Shown here: piece after piece, positions 44,306 to 54,980 of the stretch
Numbering within the stretch: the first letter of the stretch is position 1
Layout: each line of letters begins with the position of its first letter
DNA from: an uncultured Sediminibacterium sp.
GTDB taxonomy: Bacteria; Bacteroidota; Bacteroidia; Chitinophagales; Chitinophagaceae
DNA: 64,000 nt
Reading direction: 5' to 3'
Assembly (NCBI RefSeq): GCF_946481145.1
Contig: NZ_CAMLMJ010000011.1
Location: forward strand, 1 to 64,000
Notes under the pieces: model-generated
The model's database searches: none
Told to the model about the DNA's origin: nothing
Seen by the model: the letters and a program-made list of their open reading frames with translations, nothing else
Program-made: the position numbers and the translations under genes

Positions 44306-45187
44306 CTATTTGGGGATAATAAGGCTTTTATATTGTGATGCGTAACCGCAAAAAGCCCCTAAAGCGCCATTACTTATGTTGCCAATTACCTTTCCAGGAG
44401 AAGAAAAGGGATTGCCGATGGATTGAAAATTGAATTCCCAGGTTCGCCAGAAATCAAAGGTGGGTTTTGATATATTACAAAGTTTTATAACGGCTGTATC
44501 ACCTTTGGCAAAAAAGCCATACTCCTTGAAGTCTATCTCCTCGTTCCTGTTTACGCCTTTATCAATCTGGATATCATAAGTTTTTCCATCAATAATATTA
44601 TCGTCGAAAACAGAATTACCACCGGGAAAATAAGGTTGGTTGTTTACACTGGTGAAATAACGGATATAGTTTCCAAGTCCGGGAGGGTCAGTTACCCTGG
44701 CCATAATAACTACCTTGGCGCTATCTTCATTATTAGGTGCTTTCTTCCACCAAAGTGAGTCGATCGTTTTTGTAAGCAGGGGTATTTCTGTTTCGCTGGT
44801 ATAGGTATTACCATCTACGGTTATACTTAATTTGTACTTTTTACCTTGTTGACCAGTTAATGGTTGCGAATTGAGTGGATCATTGCTGTAAAAAAAGATA
44901 CGGTTACCATTGGAACCTCTTATCTCAAATTCTTTCATCGGATATACCGTATTTCCTTCCTGAATGGTTACGGTGGCATTGTGTACAAAAGAATTAGCTA
45001 ATTCTGCCGAGTCGATGGTGGTGAAGAAATTGAGTGATTTACTTAAAAATATAAGTGGAGGGCGATTAGTTTCAATTTCTGCGTCTACTACAAGTTTGGG
45101 GCTTGCGGCTATTGGAGATATATCAATGTCTCTCTCACATCCGGTCATTGCCATCCATACAAACAAAGCTCCAATCAAGCGTTTCAT
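44306..45187 (-). CDS. DUF4249 lipoprotein
   Basis: The 293-residue protein has a lipobox signal (FVWMAMTGC) and belongs to DUF4249: KLVVDAEIETNRPPLIFLSKSLNFF, NATVTIQEGNTVY, the middle KYKLSITVDGNTYTSETEIP and the ending GNISNGALGAFCGYASQY. Such proteins normally sit beside a TonB-dependent receptor with which they form a surface complex; no receptor gene is in this window, so this copy is an orphan. A TAAATTTG box lies four bases before the ATG. Confidence 0.85.
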   Translation of the reverse strand: MKRLIGALFVWMAMTGCERDIDISPIAASPKLVVDAEIETNRPPLIFLSKSLNFFTTIDSAELANSFVHNATVTIQEGNTVYPMKEFEIRGSNGNRIFFYSNDPLNSQPLTGQQGKKYKLSITVDGNTYTSETEIPLLTKTIDSLWWKKAPNNEDSAKVVIMARVTDPPGLGNYIRYFTSVNNQPYFPGGNSVFDDNIIDGKTYDIQIDKGVNRNEEIDFKEYGFFAKGDTAVIKLCNISKPTFDFWRTWEFNFQSIGNPFSSPGKVIGNISNGALGAFCGYASQYKSLIIPK

Positions 45188-45191
45188 GCGG

Positions 45192-45199
45192 CAAATTTA
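45192..45199 (-). promoter_or_regulatory. -7 box of the DUF4249 gene, four bases from the ATG
   Basis: TAAATTTG on the minus strand is followed by CCGC and then the ATG at 45187. The predicted transcript start is within about a base of the start codon. Confidence 0.5.
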
Positions 45200-45226
45200 C
45201 TTCAAAACATATGATAAAATAATCAT

Positions 45227-45260
45227 AAAAAAGCCCTTCCAAAAGTGAAAGGGCTTTTTT
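45227..45260 (-). terminator. Terminator of rpoD
   Basis: AAGCCCTT pairs with AAGGGCTT around ten bases, flanked by A tracts and T tracts, 17 bases after the rpoD stop. Confidence 0.9.
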
Positions 45261-45276
45261 AGAAACTAAATAGTTA

Positions 45277-46134
45277 TTAGCCTAGATAAGCTTTGAGGGC
45301 ATTGCTATAACGTGCTTTTTGCAAGCGTTTGATAGCCCTTTCCTTAATCTGGCGGATACGTTCTTTGGTAAGATCGTATTTCATACCAATTTGTTCAATG
45401 GTTACACCGTTTTCACCATCTAGACCAAAATACGCGTTAACGATTTCGGCTTCGCGTGGACTAAGTGATTTCAGTACCCTGCGGATTTCTTCGCGGAGTG
45501 AATCTTTCATCACATCATCATCTGTGTCATCACTACCTTCCAATAAGTCACCCATGGCTACATCTTCAGCTTCGTGCACAGGGGCATCCAGTGAAGTGTG
45601 ACGGGTGTTGCTTTGGAAAATGTTGTTGATCTCGGTCTCACTCATTTCCAGGATTTCAGCAAGCTCTTCTGTTGAAGGCTCACGCTCATGTTCCTGTTCA
45701 AAAGCCATATAAGCTTTATTGGCTTTGTTGTAGGTGCCAATTTTGTTTTGAGGCAGGCGGACCAATCTGCCCTGCTCTGCCAACGCTTGTAAAATGGACT
45801 GGCGAATCCACCATACGGCGTATGAGATGAATTTAAAACCCTTGGTTTCATCGAAACGCTGGGCTGCTTTTATCAAACCGAGGTTTCCCTCGTTGATCAG
45901 ATCGCTAAGTGAAAGGCCCTGGTGCTGGTACTGCTTAGCCACAGATACCACGAAACGTAAGTTCGCCTGCACCAATTTGTCGAGTGCTCTCTGATCACCC
46001 ATCTTGATTCTTTGGGCCAGTGTTGTTTCCTCTTCAGGGGTGATCATCGGAATTTTCGAGATTTCCTGTAAGTACTTCTCAACGGCTTGTGAATCGCGAT
46101 TGGTAATCTGTGTTGCAATTTTGAGCTGCCTCAT
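45277..46134 (-). CDS. rpoD: Primary RNA polymerase sigma factor
   Basis: The 285-residue protein begins MRQLKIATQITNRDSQAV, then the region 1.2 motif YLQEISKIPMITPEEE, region 2 with GLIKAAQRFDETKGFKFISYAVWWIRQSI, region 3 and the region 4 helix-turn-helix QIGMKYDLTKERIRQIKERAIKRL. It lacks region 1.1 and the large insert of E. coli sigma-70, which is normal for the Bacteroidota primary sigma factor that reads TTTG and TAnnTTTG promoters. A TAACTTTG box lies at 46243-46250 on the minus strand, implying a leader of about 105 bases. Confidence 0.95.
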   Translation of the reverse strand: MRQLKIATQITNRDSQAVEKYLQEISKIPMITPEEETTLAQRIKMGDQRALDKLVQANLRFVVSVAKQYQHQGLSLSDLINEGNLGLIKAAQRFDETKGFKFISYAVWWIRQSILQALAEQGRLVRLPQNKIGTYNKANKAYMAFEQEHEREPSTEELAEILEMSETEINNIFQSNTRHTSLDAPVHEAEDVAMGDLLEGSDDTDDDVMKDSLREEIRRVLKSLSPREAEIVNAYFGLDGENGVTIEQIGMKYDLTKERIRQIKERAIKRLQKARYSNALKAYLG

Positions 46135-46242
46135 GTTGTGCTATTATCTATTTATATAAACGACTATTAGACCCCTAATGTTGCATAAAAGCTGTCGACT
46201 GATACGTTAAAATTTTGCACCAAAACCGCTTTCAGAAGCGTG

Positions 46243-46250
46243 CAAAGTTA
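46243..46250 (-). promoter_or_regulatory. -7 box upstream of rpoD
   Basis: TAACTTTG on the minus strand fits TAnnTTTG. It is the only full match in the 184-base gap; no -33 TTG is found at 17-21 bases. Confidence 0.35.
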
Positions 46251-46318
46251 CGAATCAGCCTTTGAATATGCCAGTTTTTGTGGAAAAACTTGCTTAAATG
46301 GGCAAAAAAATCGGCCAT

Positions 46319-49300
46319 TTAACTAATTCTACCCTCTGCAATCGATTGATCCACAGCTTCTTCTATAAGCTGGGCTTCCCGCAGCTTTTTAAGTTTGCGG
46401 CCATATGCCAGTTTGGTAAACAATACAAACAGTACCGGTACCACAAAAATGGCCAAAGTAGTAGCTGCCAGCATACCGCCAAAAACAGTCCACCCTATCG
46501 TTTTCCTCGATTCTGCGGCAGCCCCACTTGCAAAAACCAGTGGTAATACCCCAAGAATAAAGGCAAAGGAGGTCATTATGATCGGTCTTAATCGTAATTC
46601 CACAGCCTGTAAAGTGGCATGTACCACTTCAACCCCCTTATCCACCCTCTCCTTGGCAAATTCCACGATCAGGATGGCATTTTTAGCTGCCAGTCCAATC
46701 AAGGTTATCAAACCAATCTGCGCATAGATATTATTGGTAATTGAAGGCAGTAATGTAAGAGTTAAGATTGAACCAAATGCCCCAATCGGAACCGCAAACA
46801 ATACTGAGAATGGAATAGACCAACTTTCATACAATGCTGCCAGAAACAGGAATACAAACACAATGGAAATCGCAAAAATATAAGTGCTGCTTCCACCGGC
46901 TTTTATCTCTTCCCTGCTCATACCGGTAAATTCATACCCATACCCTGCTGGTAATTCTTTAGCCGCCACTTCTTTAATGGCCTCAATGGCTTGTCCACTG
47001 CTGAAACCAGGTTTAGCCGAACCATTTATATCTATAGACCGGTAAAGGTTGAAGTGCGTAATGAGCGCAGGGTTTTCGATTACTTTTGTTGTTACCAATG
47101 TATTTAATGGTATCATACTACCCTGGTTATTCCTTACATAATAATTTGCCAGTTGCGCTACAGATCCACGGAAACTGCTATCAGCCTGTGCTACCACCCT
47201 GAAATTTCTTCCATAGAGGTTAAAATCATTTACGTAGCTACTTCCTAAAAGGGTTGACATCGTACTATAAACTTCGGCAACTGATACACCAAGTTTTTTG
47301 GCTTTTTCTTTGTCTACATCTACCTGATAAGCAGGTGTACGGGTTGAAAAGAAGGTATAAGCCATGGCAATTTCAGGTCGCTGGTTTAATGCACCCAGGA
47401 ATTTTCTGGTCACCGCTTCAAATTGCTGGATATTATCCGTACTGGTTGTTTGCTGAATCGCAAAACTAAATCCGGCACTTTGTCCAAGTCCCGGAATCGC
47501 TGGTGGTGCAATTGGCAATACCCTTGCTTCTTTCACATTGGCAGTTCGTTTCATTATTTCTGCAATTACTCCCTGCAACTGCAGTTCTTTGCTCTTTCTT
47601 TCTTCCCAAGGCTTCAGGTTTACGAACATCGTACCTGTATTAGACTTGTTTGAAAAGTTGAGGATGTTTAAACCAGCCAATCCACCTACCACTTTAACGG
47701 CAGGAATATCCTGCACCCTGGCCATCAGGTCTTTCATCATGGCGATATTTCGCGTTGTTGAAGTTCCTTCCGGCATTTCATAGGTAACGAATAAGCGGCC
47801 CTCATCTTCGGTTGGAATAAATGCAGATGGTTTGTTTTTGAATAATATGAACAGCCCCGCAAATAAGCAAACCATCATAATTAAAACATATGGTGTTGCT
47901 TTTATCCATTTACCTACACTTCTTCCGTATCTTCTGGTAACTCTTCCGAAACCATTATTAAAGCTTATAAAGAAACGATCGAGCAGGTTCTTTTTCGCAT
48001 CGGCATCTTTTGATGGCTTCAGCATAATACTGCACAAAGCAGGAGTTAGTGAAAGTGCCACAAATGCAGAAATTAAAACAGATACGGCAATGGTAATAGC
48101 AAATTGCTGGTAAAGTCTACCCACTATACCTGGAATAAACCCAACCGGAATAAACACCGCTGCAAGGATTAATGCAATGGCAATTACCGGACCTGATATT
48201 TCCTTCATGGCTTTTTGTGTGGCTTCTTTGGGCGACATCTTACCATGATCAATATTATGTTGCACTGCCTCCACTACCACAATTGCATCATCCACCACAA
48301 TACCGATAGCCAATACAAAGGCGAATAAGGTTAGTGTATTAATGGTAAAACCAAAGGGAACAAAAAGTATAAATGTACCGATCAATGAAACCGGGATGGC
48401 TAAAACGGGTATTAAAGTAGCCCTCCAGTTTTGCAGGAATAAAAACACCACAAATACTACCAATAATAAAGCTTCAATGAGTGTATGCATTACCTCATTA
48501 ATCGACACTTTTACTACAGAAGCGGTTTCGAGTGGTATCAGGTAATCAACATCTTTAGGGAAGGTTTTGCGCATATTTTCCAATGCCTGAATAACCCCAT
48601 TATACGTATCTAATGCATTTGCTCCGGGTGCCTGGTATATCAGGATAAAAGCACAAGGCTTACCATTTACAAAAGCATTGGATGAATAATCAAACTTACC
48701 CAGTTCAACCCTTGCAACATCTTTCAGGTAAACGAGACTACCACTTACTGGTTGGGTCTTTACAATAATTTTTTCAAACTGCTCTTTGGTATTAATGCGG
48801 CTATTGGTGAGTACACTATATTCAAACACCTGTGCACCCGGTTGTGGATTTCCTCCTACCGTTCCTGCGGCTATTTGTAAATTCTGTTCAGTTAACGCAG
48901 CATTAATATCTGCTGGTGTGAGCGAAAGTGCAGCGAGTTTTTGTGGATCAAGCCAGATACGCATTCCGAAATCATCTGCACGTGCTACAATATCCCCCAC
49001 TCCCTTCACCCTTAATAAGGCGTCTTTCAGGTAGATGTTAGCATAGTTCCCTAAAAACAATGCGTCATGTGTACCATTTGGAGAATACAAGGCAAGTGCA
49101 ATCATAATGCTTGGATTACGCTTGCGTGTTGTTAATCCTAATCTTTTTACCGCATCTGGCAAAGTAGGTTCTGCCACTGCTACCCTGTTTTGTACATCGA
49201 GTGTAGCAAGGTCAATATTGGTACCCACTTCAAATGAAACAGTAATACTACTCTGTCCGCTACCAGTACTGTTACTGTTAATGAAAGTCATACCAGGAGT

Positions 49301-49516
49301 ACCATTCACCTGTGTCTCAATAGCTGTTGTAGTAGTTTGTTCTACTGTTTGGGCATCGGCACCAAAATAGTTACCACTGATAGCAACAGTTGGTGGTGTA
49401 ATATCCGGATACTGAGCCACCGGTAATGTGCTCAGAGAGATAAGTCCAACCAGCACAATCACAATCGATACTACGATGGCTGTAACTGGTCTTTTTATAA
49501 ATATATCTGCAATCAT
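46319..49516 (-). CDS. RND multidrug efflux pump inner-membrane subunit (HAE1, AcrB-like)
   Basis: The 1065-residue pump exports hydrophobic drugs driven by protons. It has twelve membrane helices with the N-terminal FIKRPVTAIVVSIVIVLVGLISL, two large periplasmic loops, paired Asp in helix 4 (GIVVDDAIVVVEAVQ), and the late LIGLAAKNAILIVEFAKE. The HAE1 motifs place it in the drug-exporting branch. It is the last gene of the TolC-adaptor-pump operon, 25 bases after the adaptor gene. Confidence 0.95.
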   Translation of the reverse strand: MIADIFIKRPVTAIVVSIVIVLVGLISLSTLPVAQYPDITPPTVAISGNYFGADAQTVEQTTTTAIETQVNGTPGMTFINSNSTGSGQSSITVSFEVGTNIDLATLDVQNRVAVAEPTLPDAVKRLGLTTRKRNPSIMIALALYSPNGTHDALFLGNYANIYLKDALLRVKGVGDIVARADDFGMRIWLDPQKLAALSLTPADINAALTEQNLQIAAGTVGGNPQPGAQVFEYSVLTNSRINTKEQFEKIIVKTQPVSGSLVYLKDVARVELGKFDYSSNAFVNGKPCAFILIYQAPGANALDTYNGVIQALENMRKTFPKDVDYLIPLETASVVKVSINEVMHTLIEALLLVVFVVFLFLQNWRATLIPVLAIPVSLIGTFILFVPFGFTINTLTLFAFVLAIGIVVDDAIVVVEAVQHNIDHGKMSPKEATQKAMKEISGPVIAIALILAAVFIPVGFIPGIVGRLYQQFAITIAVSVLISAFVALSLTPALCSIMLKPSKDADAKKNLLDRFFISFNNGFGRVTRRYGRSVGKWIKATPYVLIMMVCLFAGLFILFKNKPSAFIPTEDEGRLFVTYEMPEGTSTTRNIAMMKDLMARVQDIPAVKVVGGLAGLNILNFSNKSNTGTMFVNLKPWEERKSKELQLQGVIAEIMKRTANVKEARVLPIAPPAIPGLGQSAGFSFAIQQTTSTDNIQQFEAVTRKFLGALNQRPEIAMAYTFFSTRTPAYQVDVDKEKAKKLGVSVAEVYSTMSTLLGSSYVNDFNLYGRNFRVVAQADSSFRGSVAQLANYYVRNNQGSMIPLNTLVTTKVIENPALITHFNLYRSIDINGSAKPGFSSGQAIEAIKEVAAKELPAGYGYEFTGMSREEIKAGGSSTYIFAISIVFVFLFLAALYESWSIPFSVLFAVPIGAFGSILTLTLLPSITNNIYAQIGLITLIGLAAKNAILIVEFAKERVDKGVEVVHATLQAVELRLRPIIMTSFAFILGVLPLVFASGAAAESRKTIGWTVFGGMLAATTLAIFVVPVLFVLFTKLAYGRKLKKLREAQLIEEAVDQSIAEGRIS

Positions 49517-49541
49517 GCTTTTCTTTTTATGTTAATCCACC

Positions 49542-50657
49542 CTATTGTTTTGCTGGTGCAGCAGTTGGAACGGTAATTTTCGTTCCTTCACGTAAATTCT
49601 GTACACCTTCAACAGCAATCTTTTCACCTGCCGTTAATCCATCTGTCACAATAATGCTTTTACCAATCTGTTTACTTAGTTTGAGTTTACGCTGATTTAC
49701 GGTATTACTATCTGTTACTACATACACAAAAAATTCACCTAATTGTTCCGTAATCGCTTTATATGGAATCAATACTGCCTCGGTATTTTGCTTATTTAAT
49801 ACCCTTACGAGTGTAGTCATACCAGGTTTCAGTAAGTCTTTCCCATTTGGAAAACTCAACCTTGTTTTTATTGTTCCTGTTTGTGGATTTACGGCCCTAT
49901 CGATCAGGCTAATTTTTCCCGTATAAGGATAGATATCATTTCCAAATGCAATCGTAAAAGTGGAATCTGTTGAACCTGTTTGTTGTAATTGAGAGAAGCG
50001 ATATAGGTCTTGTTGATTTACTTCAAAATCTACCGCAATAGGATCATTGGTAGATACTGTATTTAAAATCGTTTGTCCTGCCACCACTGCTGTTCCTTCT
50101 TTTACCTGTGATATACCGATTGTTCCGGTAAAAGGGGCATAAATTGTGGCGAAGTTAACACTGCTCTTCGTGCTGTTTAAAGCTGCTCTTGCTGCTTCAA
50201 CCTGCTTTTTAGCAGCGGCCAGTGCGGCATCGGCATAATCTACCTGTTGCTTGGCAATCGCATCGTTTTTATCCAGTTCATGGTAGCGATCTGCATCTTT
50301 TTGTGCCTTTATGAGGTTGGTTTCCTGCACCTGAAGATTGGCCAGTGCCTGCTGGTAATTGGCATTGTATACCTGGGCATCGATAGAATAGAGTTTTTGT
50401 CCTTTTTGAACCCTATCACCATCTTTAAAATAAATACCGGTAATATAACCACTTACCTGAGCACGTATTTCAGTTTGGTTAAGCGCTACAACAGTGCCGG
50501 GATATTCATCATGAAATACAGCAGCAGTTGTCTCAACCGTATCAATAGTAATAGCTACTGCTGGCGGTGCTGTAGATGCCTGAGTAGTAGGTTGAGGGTT
50601 TCCACAAGCCATTGCTCCGGTAATGGCGCATATAATGATGTAGTAGTTTTTGTTCAT
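49542..50657 (-). CDS. RND periplasmic adaptor lipoprotein (AcrA-like)
   Basis: From the ATG at 50657 the 371 residues have a lipobox signal (ITGAMAC), lipoyl half (EIRAQVSGYITGIYFKDGDRVQKGQ), a helical hairpin and IYAPFTGTIGISQVKEGTAV, then beta-barrel and membrane-proximal domains with KPGMTTLVRVLN and EGVQNLREGTKI. It links the RND pump to the TolC channel. An ATG nine bases upstream is also in frame. Confidence 0.93.
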   Translation of the reverse strand: MNKNYYIIICAITGAMACGNPQPTTQASTAPPAVAITIDTVETTAAVFHDEYPGTVVALNQTEIRAQVSGYITGIYFKDGDRVQKGQKLYSIDAQVYNANYQQALANLQVQETNLIKAQKDADRYHELDKNDAIAKQQVDYADAALAAAKKQVEAARAALNSTKSSVNFATIYAPFTGTIGISQVKEGTAVVAGQTILNTVSTNDPIAVDFEVNQQDLYRFSQLQQTGSTDSTFTIAFGNDIYPYTGKISLIDRAVNPQTGTIKTRLSFPNGKDLLKPGMTTLVRVLNKQNTEAVLIPYKAITEQLGEFFVYVVTDSNTVNQRKLKLSKQIGKSIIVTDGLTAGEKIAVEGVQNLREGTKITVPTAAPAKQ

Positions 50658-50688
50658 GGAAAACATAATATAAGATTGCTTGAATGAA

Positions 50689-52026
50689 TTAATAATTGAT
50701 TTGACCTAAAGCTCTTTTAACATCAACCTTACTGGCCAATACCAGGTAAAGCGCATTGTAATAATTGATTTGAGAAGTGCGCAGGTCGGTTTCTGCAGTA
50801 ATTACTTCTAAATAGGTTTTTACACCTGCTTTGTATTGCAGATCAATAATACCATAAACCTCTTTTGCCAGATCAAGGTTTTCTTTTAATGCAGTGAAAT
50901 TACTGTAGCTGGCTTTGTAGGCAGCGAGTGCCTGGGCATATTGTGTGTTTACAGTTTGTTTGAATTGAAGTATATCAAGTTCTTTTCTTTTAATCTGCCA
51001 GCCTGCCTGATCAATATTGGCTTTACGTTTACCACCCTGTAAAAGAGGGAACGATAATGTAAGTGCCGCAAAAGAGTTCGGAAAATTATTGCTATATAAT
51101 TTACTGAACTGGTTGTTCTGATAATTTAGGTTATAGGCTCCATTTAAGCTTACCTGAGGAAGGAATGACCATTTCTCATATTGCAGGTTTGCGTTGAGTA
51201 GTTTTTGTTGGGTTTGCAATAAAACATACTCTGGTCTTGCTGTTGCATCTGCCACCTGAAGTGTGTCTAGTGATACTTCCTTTTCCAATAATAAACTATC
51301 GTATTGGATAGGTAAAGAAAGACTGTCAGGATATCCCATCAGGTTTTTCAGGTAGCTGATTTTTGCTTCAAGGGCAGATTGGTTGGCAGACCTGGTTGCA
51401 CGTGTATTGTTTAATAGAATGGTCGCCCTTTTATAATCGGTTTTATCAGCAATGCCTGCTTTATATTGATTGGTGGCCACTGCCAGACTGTTCTGAATGC
51501 GAGTAATATTTTCATCTGCCACTTTTATTTGCTGCATAGTGGCCAATACATCGTAAAAGGCTTTGGATACACCAGCAACCAGTTCTACTTTGTTTAATCC
51601 TGTTTGTTGTTTGGCCTGGTTGCGTACGTCTGCCTGACTCCTGTTTGCCAATAATGCATCGCGATTAAATATATTTTGTGATACATTGAACTGGGCATTA
51701 GAGGTATTATTTACACCAAGTCTGATAGGGTTACCGCCGATAATATTGGTCGGCACCTGAAAATTATGTTGCAGGCTATAATTGAAATTTAACTGAGGAT
51801 ACCAGGCGGAAAGTTTGTTTCGCAAAGTTGTTTCAACAATTTCCTGGTCAATTTCAGCCTGCTTAATTGTTGGCTGGTGTTTAAGTGCATACTGTATAAC
51901 CTGGTCAAGTGTGCCCTGTGTTAAATAAAGAGGGTCGTTATTTGTTTGACTATAACCAATCAGGCTCGTCCATAATAATAAATTCATCAACAATATCCTG
52001 TAGCAGGAACGTATTTGTAGCATCAT
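50689..52026 (-). CDS. TolC-family outer-membrane efflux protein of the RND operon
   Basis: The 445-residue protein has a signal peptide (MNLLLWTSLIGYSQ), the entry helix LYLTQGTLDQVIQYALKHQPTIKQAEID, and the two-fold helical repeat with the second TolC motif near LDLAKEVYGIIDLQYKAGVKTYLEVITAETDL. It is the first gene of the operon. No regulator gene is adjacent. Confidence 0.92.
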   Translation of the reverse strand: MMLQIRSCYRILLMNLLLWTSLIGYSQTNNDPLYLTQGTLDQVIQYALKHQPTIKQAEIDQEIVETTLRNKLSAWYPQLNFNYSLQHNFQVPTNIIGGNPIRLGVNNTSNAQFNVSQNIFNRDALLANRSQADVRNQAKQQTGLNKVELVAGVSKAFYDVLATMQQIKVADENITRIQNSLAVATNQYKAGIADKTDYKRATILLNNTRATRSANQSALEAKISYLKNLMGYPDSLSLPIQYDSLLLEKEVSLDTLQVADATARPEYVLLQTQQKLLNANLQYEKWSFLPQVSLNGAYNLNYQNNQFSKLYSNNFPNSFAALTLSFPLLQGGKRKANIDQAGWQIKRKELDILQFKQTVNTQYAQALAAYKASYSNFTALKENLDLAKEVYGIIDLQYKAGVKTYLEVITAETDLRTSQINYYNALYLVLASKVDVKRALGQINY

Positions 52027-52136
52027 AAGTTTTTCTTTTCGCTTTTCTGGAATGGCGACAGGTAATCGTAAGGCGTTTTATCTGCAGAAGTCAGCAAAAC
52101 TTCAATTGAGGGTTACAATTTTGAAGAAAATGCGTG

Positions 52137-52168
52137 TAAAGGTATAAAGGAATGATTCATAGTTGCAA
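52137..52168 (-). promoter_or_regulatory. Probable promoter of the RND operon
   Basis: On the minus strand TTG (52168-52166) and TACCTTTA (52144-52137) are spaced by 21 bases. The last base of the -7 element departs from TAnnTTTG. The leader would be about 105 bases. Confidence 0.4.
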
Positions 52169-52217
52169 CATTATTTTGTCAGATTTTCATAATTTGGATG
52201 AGCGGAGCATGTAAATA

Positions 52218-52247
52218 TTGCTTTCGCTTACTTAGACCTTATCTTTG
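52218..52247 (+). promoter_or_regulatory. Promoter of the threonine aldolase gene, six bases from the ATG
   Basis: TTG at 52218-52220 and TATCTTTG at 52240-52247 are spaced by 19 bases, the best consensus match in the window. The ATG at 52254 follows after six bases, so the transcript would be essentially leaderless. Confidence 0.6.
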
Positions 52248-52253
52248 AGAACT

Positions 52254-53267
52254 ATGATCGATTTTCGGAGCGACACTGTTACCAGACCTACCCCTGGTAT
52301 GAAAGAAGCCATGTTTGCGGCACCCATTGGTGATGATGTTTTTGGAGAAGATCCTACCGTTAACCAACTGGAAAAATTTAGCGCAGCCTTATTTGGAATG
52401 GAAGCCGGGCTGTTTTGTCCCAGTGGCACAATGACCAATCAGATTGCTATTAAATGTCATACCCAACCAGGTGATGAAGTGATATGTGATTTCTTATCGC
52501 ATATATACCAATATGAGGGCGGAGGAATTGCTTTTAATAGCGGTTGTTCAGTTCGTTTGCTGGATGGAAACAGAGGCAGGATTACTGCAGACCAGGTTGC
52601 AGCTGCCATTAACCCCAACGATATTCATAAGCCGGTTACCACACTTGTATCACTTGAAAATACAGCAAACAGAGGCGGTGGAAGTTGTTATGATTTTAAT
52701 GAAATACAAGCAATTAAATCCGTTTGCTTAAAGCATAATTTGAAGTTGCATTTAGATGGTGCAAGACTTTTCAATGCCCTGGTTGCTAAAAATGAAACCT
52801 GCAAGCAATACGGAGAAGTGTTTGATACAATTTCCATTTGTTTAAGTAAAGGATTAGGCGCTCCTGTTGGAAGTGTGCTATTGGGGCCTGCAGATTTTAT
52901 TCGCAAAGCCAGACGATTTAGAAAGGTATTTGGTGGAGGTATGCGTCAGGCTGGATTTATGGCTGCTGCTGGTTTATATGCATTAGAGCATCATGTGGCC
53001 AGGTTACAAGAAGACCATTCACATGCACAATTACTGGTAAACGCATTAAAGGAAAAAGATTTTGTCGGGGAAATTCTGCCCGTTGAAACCAATATCATTA
53101 TTTTTGAGGTCAATGGACGCTTCACCGCCCCCGATCTGGTGACAACCCTCCAACGATCCAATATTCTTGCCATAGCCATATCTCCTACCCAGATCAGGCT
53201 CGTGGTACATTTAGATATTACACCTGCCAAAATTCAGGAAACACTAAATGTTTTAAAAGCCCTATAG
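52254..53267 (+). CDS. ltaE: Low-specificity L-threonine aldolase
   Basis: The PLP enzyme cleaves L-threonine or allo-threonine to glycine and acetaldehyde. The 337 residues begin [20 protein letters not shown], and include [37 protein letters not shown] and the PLP Lys near 199 in [18 protein letters not shown] at 52245 could extend the frame by three residues, but it overlaps the -7 box, so the ATG is used. Closed by a 53-base gap to pgi. Confidence 0.93.
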   Translation: MIDFRSDTVTRPTPGMKEAMFAAPIGDDVFGEDPTVNQLEKFSAALFGMEAGLFCPSGTMTNQIAIKCHTQPGDEVICDFLSHIYQYEGGGIAFNSGCSVRLLDGNRGRITADQVAAAINPNDIHKPVTTLVSLENTANRGGGSCYDFNEIQAIKSVCLKHNLKLHLDGARLFNALVAKNETCKQYGEVFDTISICLSKGLGAPVGSVLLGPADFIRKARRFRKVFGGGMRQAGFMAAAGLYALEHHVARLQEDHSHAQLLVNALKEKDFVGEILPVETNIIIFEVNGRFTAPDLVTTLQRSNILAIAISPTQIRLVVHLDITPAKIQETLNVLKAL

Positions 53268-53320
53268 AACGATTGTTGTATTAGCAAGGATTAAAAGTAT
53301 TTAAAAGAGCAAGCAAACAC

Positions 53321-54979
53321 ATGTTACCTAAGATCAACCCTACGAATACGCAGGCATGGTTCCTGTTGCAGAAACATTATGAGGAAGAAATGAACCGCAG
53401 GCATATGCGAGACCTGTTTGCAGCCGACCCGGATCGATTCAAAAAATTCTCCCTTGTTTTTAATGATATACTTTTTGATTATTCCAAAAATATCATCAAC
53501 CAGAAAACACTGCAGTTATTACTGCAACTTGCGGACGATTGCAAACTGAAAGATGCCATTCACGAAATGTTTGCAGGCATCAAGATCAATGAAACAGAGC
53601 ACCGTTCCGTTTTACATACTGCTTTGCGCAATTTTTCTGATATGCCCATCCTGGTAGACGGTAAAGACATTATGCCGCATATTCAAAGGGTACAGGCGCA
53701 CATGAAAACATTTTGTGAGGAAGTACACAGCGGTAAACACAAAGGATATACAGGCAAAAAAATTCGCTTTATTGTTAATATAGGAATTGGTGGTAGCGAT
53801 CTCGGACCAGTAATGGTTACAGAAGCACTCAAACCTTATTGGAAGAAAGGAATAGAAACCTTCTTTGTAAGCAATATTGATGGTACGCATATCAGCGAAG
53901 TGCTAAAACTGGTTCGTCCGGAAGAAACATTGTTCCTTGTTGCGTCTAAAACATTTACTACACAGGAAACCATGACCAATGCACATACTGCAAGAAACTG
54001 GTTCCTTGAAAAAGCCGTTGATGAAAAACATATTGCCAAACATTTTGTGGCACTTAGTACCAATGAACAGGCCGTAACGTCATTTGGCATTGACAAAAAA
54101 AACATGTTCGAATTTTGGGATTGGGTTGGCGGTCGTTATTCATTGTGGAGTGCAATCGGATTATCTATTGCACTGACCATCGGCTATGATCATTTTGAAG
54201 ATTTATTGAAAGGTGCTTATGCTGCTGACGAACATTTCAGAAAAGAAAAATTTGATAAGAATATTCCCGTATTGATGGCTTTATTAGGTATCTGGTACAC
54301 CAATTTCTTTGGTGCACAAAGCGAAGCTATTCTACCTTACGACCAATATTTACACCGCTTTGCCGCCTATTTCCAGCAGGGAAATATGGAAAGTAATGGC
54401 AAGAGTATCGATAGAAGCGGTAACCCGGTTAACTACAGCACAGGCCCTGTAATCTGGGGTGAGCCCGGAACGAATGGCCAACATGCTTTTTATCAATTGT
54501 TGCACCAGGGAACACCATTAGTACCTGCCGACTTTATAGCCCCTGCTATTAGTCATAACCCAATAGGCGATCATCACCAGAAACTATTATCCAACTTTTT
54601 CGCTCAAACAGAAGCATTGATGAATGGTAAATCTGAAAATGAAGTGAAGATTGAATTGATGAAAGAGGAGAAAAATCAGGAGGAAATAAAAAAACTTACC
54701 CCTTTTAAAATTTTTGAAGGAAATAAACCTACTAATTCAATACTGGTAAAAGAGGTAAATCCATTCACTTTGGGATCACTTATTGCATTGTATGAGCATA
54801 AGATATTTGTGCAGGGAGTAATCTGGAATATATACAGTTTTGATCAATGGGGTGTTGAACTAGGCAAACAATTGGCCAACCGTGTGTTACCAGAATTGGC
54901 GAATGAGGATAAAATAAATTCCCACGACAGTTCTACCAACGGTTTGATCAATGCTTACAAACAATTCCGTAAGGTATAG
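53321..54979 (+). CDS. pgi: Glucose-6-phosphate isomerase
   Basis: The 552-residue enzyme interconverts glucose-6-phosphate and fructose-6-phosphate. Motifs include [42 protein letters not shown], the catalytic Glu region [35 protein letters not shown] and [21 protein letters not shown], and Lys in VEPFT-like DQWGVELGK. It is the eukaryote-like long form shared by proteobacteria. Confidence 0.97.
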   Translation: MLPKINPTNTQAWFLLQKHYEEEMNRRHMRDLFAADPDRFKKFSLVFNDILFDYSKNIINQKTLQLLLQLADDCKLKDAIHEMFAGIKINETEHRSVLHTALRNFSDMPILVDGKDIMPHIQRVQAHMKTFCEEVHSGKHKGYTGKKIRFIVNIGIGGSDLGPVMVTEALKPYWKKGIETFFVSNIDGTHISEVLKLVRPEETLFLVASKTFTTQETMTNAHTARNWFLEKAVDEKHIAKHFVALSTNEQAVTSFGIDKKNMFEFWDWVGGRYSLWSAIGLSIALTIGYDHFEDLLKGAYAADEHFRKEKFDKNIPVLMALLGIWYTNFFGAQSEAILPYDQYLHRFAAYFQQGNMESNGKSIDRSGNPVNYSTGPVIWGEPGTNGQHAFYQLLHQGTPLVPADFIAPAISHNPIGDHHQKLLSNFFAQTEALMNGKSENEVKIELMKEEKNQEEIKKLTPFKIFEGNKPTNSILVKEVNPFTLGSLIALYEHKIFVQGVIWNIYSFDQWGVELGKQLANRVLPELANEDKINSHDSSTNGLINAYKQFRKV

Positions 54980-54980
54980 T

